Notes under the pieces: model-generated
The model's database searches: none
Told to the model about the DNA's origin: nothing
Seen by the model: only the letters and a program-made list of their open reading frames with translations
Translations under genes and position numbers: made by a program
Shown here: positions 56,685 to 64,000 of the stretch, in pieces
Position numbering within the stretch: the stretch's first letter is position 1
Layout of the letters: every line of letters begins with the position of its first letter
Assembly: GCA_022059125.1 (NCBI GenBank)
Contig: JAEUWY010000008.1
Location: 868,001-932,000, forward strand
DNA: 64,000 nucleotides
Direction: 5' to 3'
Source: Corynespora cassiicola
Lineage: Eukaryota; Ascomycota; Dothideomycetes; Pleosporales; Corynesporascaceae

Positions 56685-58318
56685 ATGCGAAACATCCCTC
56701 CTGAGGTGATTTTATCGTGGCCAACACCCAACTACACAAACCCGGAAACCAGGGGCAATGCTCTGGTAGTTATCAACTCAATTCTCATAATTGTAGTTGC
56801 CATCGTGGTCGCTCTCCGTCTCTACGTGCGCCTGGTCGTCAAGAGATGGTTCGGGACTGATGATGCCCTCATCATATTGGCCTTGGTATGCCTTTTCTGC
56901 ATACAATCCATATTTACCCGTCTAAGACTCTGACTATTAAGATATTTGATGTCGGGCTAACTGCCTGTGTACTGCTCGCAAACCAGCGTTTCGGCTGGGA
57001 CCGCCATGTCTATGACATTCCAATCACAAAATTTGCCCCCACCACCAAGATAGCCATGGCTGCTAAGGTATTTCCCACGATGCTTCCAACTTGAACGCTT
57101 TCGCCAATATACCTTTTTAGCTTATGTTTGTGGCATCTGCAAGCTTTACTCGATTATCGTTGTTTGGCTTCTATTACCGGCTGGCAAGGGATTCTGGAAA
57201 GGAGACTTTCCTTTGGCTCGTAGTAAGTTGACCCAACCCCTTTCCTACACATGCTCTGGGAGAATATGTGTACTCATAAAACTCTTAGCATATAAGCGTT
57301 GCCTACACGATATGTACCTTTATAGCCTTCGTCTTCTTGGGTATTTTTCTGTGCAATCCCATCTCAAACTACTGGACTTACGGTGCTCCCGCCAACACTT
57401 GTGTAAACGAAGGAACCGCTACTTTAGCCGTCGGCGTCATCAATTGCGTGGCAGATTTCTTCTGTACAGTGTTGCCTATTCCTCTGGTAGCTCAGCTTAA
57501 CATGCCAAAAAAGCAACGTATCGCTGTTGTTTTCGTATTCAGCCTTGGGTTCATCGTTACTGGTGCCGGTATCGTTCGAACATGGTACATATATGTGAGC
57601 CTCATTCGCGAGTGGGATCAAACATGGTATGCCTATCCCCTCTGGATTTGTGCGGCCGTGGAAATACATCTGGGAGTGGTAAGTCTCTACATTAGGTACA
57701 CATCGAGGTTCCCTTCAGATAACATTTTTAGGTTTGTGCGAGCGCGCCCGTCCTCCGTCCCCTCCTCGCCAAGATTCCTTTTGCCCTATCGTCTGCGGCT
57801 TCCAAAGTTTCCCGTAAGTGGCCTGGATCAAGCAATTACTCTTCAAGGGCTTCGAAATCGAACCCGTCCGCGCTATCATCTAGCGGGATTAAGAGTACAC
57901 AAAATAAATCCACCACAGGATCGGACACGCGCCGGAGATCGCAACTCACCCGAGATGATTTGCAGAGCCAGCCTTTTAATGTGCAAGATTTCGAACTCGG
58001 ACAATGGGAGGATGTGGAAAGAGCTGTCAGGGCTCGTGAGCCCAGTGCCAGTAGCCGGAATGCTATCCTCGGATCGGACGATGGAGCTTCCCGAGAGGCC
58101 TCACCTAGGCAATACCAACGTTCGTTGGGGCCTCAGCGAGTTTTGTTATCGGACATGTACTCGAGAGTAGGCTACACCAATGTTTCGTTCACTTATGCTT
58201 GGGCTGACCATTCAATTAGGGTCTAATCACTCCATCTGACGAGTCTACTGAGTCATCGGATTTGCCACTCGAGAACGTGAGCACTCGAAGCTCCGAAATC
58301 ATCCATCACATGCGCTGA
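56685..58318 (+). CDS. SAT4/PTH11-like seven-helix membrane protein
   Basis: Six exons (56685-56885, 56942-57067, 57121-57222, 57289-57678, 57732-58166, 58220-58318) join to 450 residues. Seven hydrophobic helices fit the fungal rhodopsin/SAT4 domain (DUF3328-unrelated, Pfam Rhodopsin_fung type). Landmarks are VVALRLYVRLVVKRWFGTDDALI (helix 1-2 loop, seen as RWFGTDDALI), RFGWDRHVYD, LSLFGFYYRL, NPISNYW, CVNEGTATLAVGVINCVADF, LPIPLV and YPLWICAAVEIHLGV. A Ser-rich cytosolic tail follows. The last intron (58167-58219) was kept because splicing gives the usual acidic/Ser end (SDESTESSDLP); without it the frame stops at 58226. Some members act as surface receptors in pathogenesis (PTH11), most are uncharacterised. 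No CFEM domain at the N-terminus. Confidence 0.9.
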
Positions 58319-58845
58319 AGGGAGCATAATGCCAGAATACAAGTAATTGGGTTGTTTACGTCGCATTTTTGGCCTCTTGGGCATCCGCATTTCTAGGCGC
58401 AATCTGGGATATACCATTTCGTATTATGATTTAATGCTTCTTATATCAAGCGCCAGCTGGTACTGCCACGCTGATTAGATTTATGACTGACGCATCTCTT
58501 TGCTACGTTGCCGGACAGATCATATAGGCACACATGGAATGTAATTTGTGGGCTTGGTAAGGGGTCTAATTAATTACACTTGAAAACACCTCTTTGTTCG
58601 CCGCCTTTGTGCTCTTTAAACATGATAATAATATCTCATCCTATTCCACCAACTCGCTTGAGAAGGATACAGGTCCTTTGTTGTTCAGCCTCTGACCTGA
58701 CTGGTTAAAATTCCTGGCACGAGAACTGCATGAGAATATAATCGCTCAGCGCAGACGCTACTATGTTACCTATAACACAACTTCCCATAACCCAACAATA
58801 TCCCCAACCTGGATCAAAGTGTTTTCTCAAGGAAATTTGTCAGTT
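58319..58845. other. intergenic
   Basis: AT-rich. Likely promoter of the small secreted protein gene; nothing else seen. Confidence 0.5.
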
Positions 58846-59322
58846 ATGGGTTTTCGAATCCTGAAAATCTTACTCTTTGCTTTCTTCAGCTCAGGCACTG
58901 TCGTCGCAACCCCATCCCCTCCATTACACCAGCCCAACCCCGACAGTTCATTGGCCCAAAAACGAGAGGAACCAGGTATTAATGGCAATATTGGGGGTTT
59001 ATACATGTGCGACAAGGAAGGCTTCGAGGGCGAGTGCATGTACATGCGAGCGCCCATGGGCCAAGACAAATGTAAGAACCTAGAGGAAGAGTGGTGGAAC
59101 CGGATAGCATCTTTCGGCCCTGACAAATCTGTCTTGCAAATATTCGAATTTAGGTGCAAGGTATTCAACGACGTGGACTGCAAGGGTTGGTACAATTCGC
59201 AGACTTTTCCAGGCACTGGCATCAACTATAAAAGTTGGGGGAAGAGTGTTAGGTGCGAGTTTATCAAGGATGGGGCTCAAGAGTGGTTTGATGAGGTCAT
59301 TAAAACGATACCAGACTACTAG
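58846..59322 (+). CDS. small secreted cysteine-containing protein, effector candidate
   Basis: An intron-free frame of 158 residues from the ATG at 58846 (MGFRILKILL); the frame above has no ATG. Residues 1-21 are a clear signal peptide (LLFAFFSSGTVVATPSP). A pro-like segment ends at KR (about 40), a possible Kex2 site. The mature part has six Cys (YMCDK, GECMY, DKCKN, FRCKV, VDCKG, VRCEF), enough for three disulfides. The pattern GGLYMCDKEGFEGEC ... NRIASFGPDKS ... CKVFNDVDCKG matches small fungal secreted proteins of beta/gamma-crystallin-like type (GG.Y.C....G.C ... W...ISS.GPD ... C..y...dC.G). Function unknown. Such proteins are often predicted effectors, which is inference here. It sits between the SAT4-type gene and the F-box gene in AT-rich DNA. 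Confidence 0.8.
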   Translation: MGFRILKILLFAFFSSGTVVATPSPPLHQPNPDSSLAQKREEPGINGNIGGLYMCDKEGFEGECMYMRAPMGQDKCKNLEEEWWNRIASFGPDKSVLQIFEFRCKVFNDVDCKGWYNSQTFPGTGINYKSWGKSVRCEFIKDGAQEWFDEVIKTIPDY

Positions 59323-59951
59323 TGAGCCTGAGTTGAGACTGGTCGCTATGATATCAATCTCATCGCAGCCGAGCAGGTTCTAGGATATTTGAATACCTCA
59401 GCTGGCGTGGCAGTTGTTTCTTGTTTGTGTTTCAACCCTGTACAGTATATTTTGAACATATATATATTCTTAGTTGAATTCATTCAAAAGATAATCTCAT
59501 AAATCATTTCATACAAAAGAAGCACTATTCACTGATTAGTTAGATAAAACGTAACAAAGACAGACTTTTATAAAACCTTTACGCGTCTATAAAATACTTA
59601 AAATTTAGAGAAAAGCAAATTAATAGGATGGTTGTTTGTGAGAACAAAGTCAATCATATATCTTACTCTATGTTTTACTCATCTGTTATGAGCCTATCAC
59701 ACTTTGGCACTTTAGTGGGCTTGTACTCGCGTTTTGGTGAATATACAAATCACGTGCACATCGCTTAGATCGGGCTTGGCTGATCTCATGGGAGGCCTGA
59801 TACCTCGTACCGCTGAACACGAGGTTCCACTGATGCTCCGCCACGATGCGAATCAGCCTTGCGCGTGAGATGTCGCGGACAAAGCAGACCTGCTTCGTTC
59901 TATTCTCTGACAACTAACTTGTTCCTGTCGCAAAGCAGTACTATTGACGCT
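59323..59951. other. intergenic, AT-rich
   Basis: Strongly AT-rich 3' region of the secreted protein gene (about 59440-59700), then the promoter of the F-box gene. No gene seen. Confidence 0.5.
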
Positions 59952-62421
59952 ATGGATGACCCGCTACCCTCCTATGAGAGCGTTATCGAACAGAATCCGT
60001 GGGAGCTTATTGCCCACTACCTTCCGTCAGATGATCTTTGCTCTGCAGCGCTGGTATGTCAGAAATGGCATGAGATATTCACGCCTCGGCTGTGGGGAAA
60101 TCCCGCATCGCATTTTGGTGTGGAAAACGATACAGTATACGGTACCTTGAGCTCGCGATGATGCATTTTATATAAGCTGATCTCCTGCAGTTGCTTTGAC
60201 TCGGTTCAAGCGCACGCTGTACTGGGCTCGCCTCTATGTTCGAGAACTAACGCACACGCTGCACTTACCGCCCGCCCATGCAGAGATCTACGGTGGCCCT
60301 CACGCAGAATGGCTGCGCGACTGCCTTGAACGTTTGCCACGACTTCAATGTCTGATTGTCAATGGATTACCTTTCTTTGACCACGCTTCACTCCTCACGA
60401 TGCGGCACCAGAGCTTGTGGGCACAGTCATTTCGACCAAACGTGTATCCAATCTACGGTCTACGGCTGCTTGACGCATCAGGATGCAAGAATGCGACGTC
60501 TACGGGGCTTGCAGAGGCGTTGCCCCATTTCCCCGACTTGGTCTCCCTGGACCTATCGAAAACCTACGCAGCGAAAGATGAATCGGTCTTTGACAAATTG
60601 AGATATCTTCGGAATCTTCGCATCCTAAAGCTGAAAGGCTTAGGCCTGAAGGATACTGATTTTGCAATCATTGCTGCCTCGATCACGACCCGAGTACGAA
60701 GCTTGGATGTCAGCGACAACAACCTCACGGACGCTAGTATGCGCACGCTGGTAGACAAATGCCTCAAAGAGAAACTCTACCAAGCCCATGAAACGAGAGC
60801 ACCTCTTCCGCCAGTGTCAGATTCTCGTCCGAATGCGGAATTAGACATATTTGGAACAGAAGATTTGGATAGTCATCTGCGCAATAAGTTGACTCAAGGG
60901 TTCGTGGGAAGTCTCGCGGTCGAAGACGCAAGAGACATTGGTATAACGCATTTGTATGCGTCAAGAAATCCCATCACAGTAGAGGCTGTCTCCGGTTTGC
61001 TAAGATCTGGACGATTGCAAGTGCTCGATGTTGGGACCCTGCCCACTGCATTTGAGAGACCTCGAGATCCATATGCAGAGGGACCAGAGGAAGACATCCT
61101 TCTCCCCGGGGTAGAAAAGCTAACACCCACCTTGGCAGAGTTTGCATCCGAGAAATTGACTTTCTTGAGAATTAATTACAAGGTCATAACGGAGGATGCC
61201 CCTTTTGAAGCGACCTCGTCTCCTCGAGCAGAACTCGAAGGAGACGGGGCCGTGTATATCGCTGCTAATGCCCATGAGTTGGAGGCAATGGAACCGCCGC
61301 TACCCGAACTCGATCCGACCGAAGCTGCCATTTTCGAGCTCCCGGGTGATTCAGTTCAGCCAAAAGAATTGTCCGATACTTCACAATCAAGTGGGACAAA
61401 CACAAGAATGGACTCACCACACTCCATGCAACCACCTTCAATTGAGGTAACCTCCGAGCCGCAGGTCAAACGAGGGCCAGCGTATGCCCCAGAGCCTGTT
61501 ACAAGCGAACACATCCTCTCTCCGGTCAGTCCTCTCTTGGATGCCAGTGGTGGGCTTTCTCCTATTATGAGCCCCGTCACAGACAGGTCGCCATCTCCAA
61601 TTGATGATGGCGAAGGGAGGAGGGCCTCTCGATCACGACACAACTCCACATTCTTTGTGGAAGACAGGAGGGCTCGTCTAGATATACGCCAGTCTCACGA
61701 GAACCGCCTCCATCCGGGGATGCTCCCCAAACTACGAACATTGGTCCTCACCGACGTCCCCACCAAGACGTACGACCGCAAGGTAATCGATCGCCTCATC
61801 CAATTCATCAAAGACTGCGCCGAAGAAACGGAAATCGCAAAATTGCGAGCAAATCACACATACATGCTGCCCCCAGGTCGCAGCCGCTCCATCGCTGAGC
61901 GAGAGTACGCGCGCAGCCTCTTCGCCCTGCAGCGCATAATCTTCGAGATGGCGCCCCCGCAAGTCACCCCCAAGAAGATATCAACGAGCTGGCGCGCGTA
62001 TCCGACGAAGTCGTCCACCGAGGACGCAGACTCGGAGGCCTTTTGGGAGGCTGCCACGCACGACTTCTCCTTCTTCGGCGACGAGGAGTGCGGCCTGCCC
62101 AACGCGGAGCCCGGACGCCCCCCGCCCCTCATGGCCATGAGCGGCCTGCAGCTCGCCCCCAAGAGGCCCGCGCCGCCCCCCAGGCCTCGCCAGCCGGAAC
62201 CACAGTACCAGCCGCTTCTCGACGTCGTGGTCGAAGTGGGTGCCTTTAGGAGAGACAGGAAGGCGGCGTATGCCGCCGTGTCGCAGCTGGGCGAGGCGGA
62301 GCCGTCGGTCGAGGGCCACTGGGCCGGCGACATCACCGTCGTTCGTAAGCCGGTTAATCCGGTCGGGGCCCATGTGGATTACTATGGCAATCGATACGAG
62401 GCTGGATACCTGTACCGGTGA
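59952..62421 (+). CDS. F-box/leucine-rich-repeat protein
   Basis: Two exons (59952-60141, 60191-62421) give 806 residues from MDDPLPSYES. The F-box is IEQNPWELIAHYLPSDDLCSAALVCQKWHEIFTPRLW (residues about 12-48, seen as LIAHYLPSDDL and ALVCQKWHEIF). LRR-like segments follow: LPRLQCLIVNGLPF, LRLLDASGCKNAT, PDLVSLDLSKTYA, LRNLRILKLKGLGL, RVRSLDVSDNNLTDAS and TLVLTDVP. A disordered Ser/Pro-rich middle (about 400-560, SPLLDASGGLSPIMSP) and a Pro-rich end are present. F-box proteins link substrates to SCF ubiquitin ligases through Skp1. The substrate is unknown. An RBR E3 gene follows on the same strand, and whether the two act together is unknown. The intron is 49 bases, donor GTACCT, acceptor CTGCAG. 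Confidence 0.9.
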
Positions 62422-62556
62422 AGGGGTGTGCGACCTGGGCGGCTTTTCCGATGTACCTGTGCGCAGCCACGTTCTTCGCTGTATATACCCCCCCTCTTGT
62501 ACCATGGCCGTGGGAATCATGTCTCGAGTAGATATTAGGAACGCCAAGGCGTAAAT

Positions 62557-62913
62557 TCAGTCATTTTCTGAACTTATGCGCCTGAGGAGGCGCTGCGTTG
62601 ATGTTGTGTGATGCCTACCTAGCTCACGAGCATCACGCTCTCGGGCGTTGTTGTCAGCCAATGATATCATGCACAGGTATCGTGACCGGTTGAGCCCCGC
62701 TCCAACAACGCCCTTTTCGGCTGCTACCAAGGCTCCCGTTGATCCCAATGCTGCTGCCTTTTGAGCTCGTTCCTCTCCCTCCGCAAGTAAGCGCTGATAT
62801 TCCGTCCTGTTTTCATCTGTGTAACGTTGCTCTGTTGTTCCTTTCCTCCATAGTGACTTGAAGCCTTTCTGGGACCGTCGAGCTGGCCCGGCCGGGGCTG
62901 TTTGTCTTATCAT
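62557..62913 (-). CDS. possible small basic protein
   Basis: A frame of 118 residues from the ATG at 62913 (MIRQTAPAGP). The first 78 residues look like real protein: basic, then an amphipathic helix (GFKSLWRKGTTEQRYTDENRTEYQ, LLAEGEERAQKAAALGSTGA). The last 40 residues (SRYLCMISLADNNARER) are less convincing and contain GTCACG..CTGAC..GCTAG, which may be an unspliced intron. In that case the true end differs. No family recognised. It lies between the F-box gene (convergent) and the RBR gene (divergent, 135 bases). Confidence 0.4.
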   Translation of the reverse strand: MIRQTAPAGPARRSQKGFKSLWRKGTTEQRYTDENRTEYQRLLAEGEERAQKAAALGSTGALVAAEKGVVGAGLNRSRYLCMISLADNNARERDARELGRHHTTSTQRLLRRISSEND

Positions 62914-63048
62914 CTCATTTCTCGAGACTGATGCGCAGTGTCTCCTCAGGATTACGATTCTATGGTTTACGATGCTATAAAGTGCTACATCTTGGGGGAC
63001 GGGTCCCGATTCGCTTCTTTTGATATACTTATTTGAATCACGACAGCC

Positions 63049-63965
63049 ATGGGCCAATCTTTGACAAGGCTACCGGAGCCTAGACAGCACAGGTCCACAC
63101 GGAAATGGCCGTTAGATACTCAACCTCGAACTTCAAAGCGCTCATTTTTGTTAACGCCCCGGAATGATGGTGCTGAGCTGCCGTTGCGACCTCGCCGCAA
63201 ACACGATAGAGATTCTAAGCCACGGACTAGGCAGCCGAGTCCTACACTTCGAGAGGAAGAAAGAGAATCCGGCGAATTTGATACCAGAGCCCATACTAGG
63301 CAATCCAAGAGACCAGGCAAGAACTCGCGGAGACGACATAGTAGCGATACGGCCAACTTGCGATCTCGCCAGAGCCGTAAGACCGAGGCACCATCAGAAC
63401 GTAGGATGAGAGTGAGGCGGACAAGCCAGCCACATGAGCCTCGGTCGCAAACCGACAGAAATACATTGTCCAGTAAAGCGCATTCCAGGAAAGGGAAATC
63501 TGGAATCCGTGTCTCAGTCAAGGCACTCGCACCAACACAAGAGTGTCTGATTTGCGTCGAGTCCCGCCCCGTCTCACGCTTCCCCTCCCGCCCCCCGACA
63601 TTGCAATGCAGTCACCCACCCCAAGTATGCCGGCCATGCCTGCGCAAATGGATACGATCGGAATTCAAGTCGCGCGTCTGGGATCAGCTCAACTGCCCCG
63701 AATGCAGCTCCAAGATGCAACACGATGATGTCAAGGAGTTTGCGCCCTCTGAAGTATTTCGCAAATACGATGCGCTAAGTACGAAGGTGGCATTGGAGGC
63801 CCTTCCGGGATTTCGGTGGTGCATTGCAAAAGGGTGCAAAAGCGGGCAGGTGCATGAGGGGGAGCTGACACCAAAGTTCAAATGTGTGGCATGCAAGGCC
63901 AGTCATTGTGCTATTCATGGGGTGAAGTGGCACAAGGGGGAAACATGCGCAGAGTATGACTACAG
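63049..63965 (+). CDS. RBR-type RING E3 ubiquitin ligase, cut by window end
   Basis: The first exon, 305 complete residues from MGQSLTRLPE, ends at a GTGAGC donor (63966), so the gene continues beyond the window. The first 155 residues are a basic, Arg/Ser-rich disordered region. RING1 begins at about 165: ECLICVESRP, LQCSHPPQVCRPCL (CxH...CxxC) and LNCPECSSKM. The in-between-RING (BRcat) domain follows: FRWCIAKGCKSGQ, KFKCVACKASHCAIH and GETCAEY. RBR ligases pass ubiquitin through a catalytic Cys in RING2, which must lie in the missing part. Fungi have large lineage-specific sets of such genes; I cannot name the orthologue. Confidence 0.88.
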
Positions 63966-64000
63966 GTGAGCAGAATCCTTGTCGAGCGATGATGGTGTGG

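Noticed and set aside
1..64000. CRISPR array, insertion sequence or prophage
   Set aside because: No regularly spaced repeats or bacterial mobile-element genes; spliced genes and U6 show a eukaryotic nuclear genome.

Overview
The window is nuclear DNA of a filamentous ascomycete (Pezizomycotina; Dothideomycetes is my guess, not shown). Most genes carry several 45-90 bp introns with GT..AG ends and CTGAC/CTAAC-like branch points. Gene families typical of these fungi are present: an RGS-LOV photoreceptor, a SAT4/PTH11-like membrane protein, a DHA1-type MFS pump, a Ral2-like kelch protein and a fungal two-domain chromate transporter. All spliced gene models were built by hand from reading-frame continuity and splice sites.

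Left part (1-26 kb) is accessory in character. It holds a frameshifted MFS transporter (33-772), a fructosamine-kinase-like gene (1199-2509), an SDR (3048-3863), an NmrA-like NAD(P)-binding protein (4806-5733), a secreted type-B carboxylesterase (5898-7552), a gene-poor stretch of about 10.6 kb, a GMC oxidoreductase (18211-20412), a second SDR (22672-23595) and a chromate transporter (24387-26178). The gene-poor stretch contains a U6 snRNA gene (about 9091-9187) and a decayed gene with three stops and a homopolymer frameshift (16701-17753). A decayed calcineurin-like metallophosphoesterase lies at 21652-22312. Several oxidoreductases sit together, but there is no backbone enzyme (PKS, NRPS, terpene cyclase), so I do not call a biosynthetic cluster.

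Middle part (26-52 kb) is mostly conserved housekeeping and signalling: the NatB acetyltransferase NAA20 (26635-27324), an RGS-LOV blue-light receptor (27863-30736), a cystinosin/ERS1 cystine transporter (32364-33325), a BCAS3-type WD40 protein (35661-39089), an MPDU1-like dolichol-phosphate-sugar utilisation protein (39884-40896), an MFS pump (41727-43624), a 1-Cys peroxiredoxin (45462-46262) and a Ral2/LZTR1-like kelch protein (47911-51174). The genes are longer and the intergenic DNA is GC-richer than on the left.

Right part (52-64 kb) holds a small single-pass membrane protein (52192-52632), a 4 kb gene-free gap, a SAT4-type seven-helix protein (56685-58318), a small secreted cysteine-containing protein that looks like an effector candidate (58846-59322), an F-box/LRR protein (59952-62421), a possible small gene (62557-62913) and an RBR-type RING E3 ligase cut off by the window end (63049 onward).

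The most interesting single locus is the RGS-LOV gene. It couples a G-protein regulator fold to a LOV domain that keeps the photoactive cysteine, in the architecture known from Botrytis BcLOV4.
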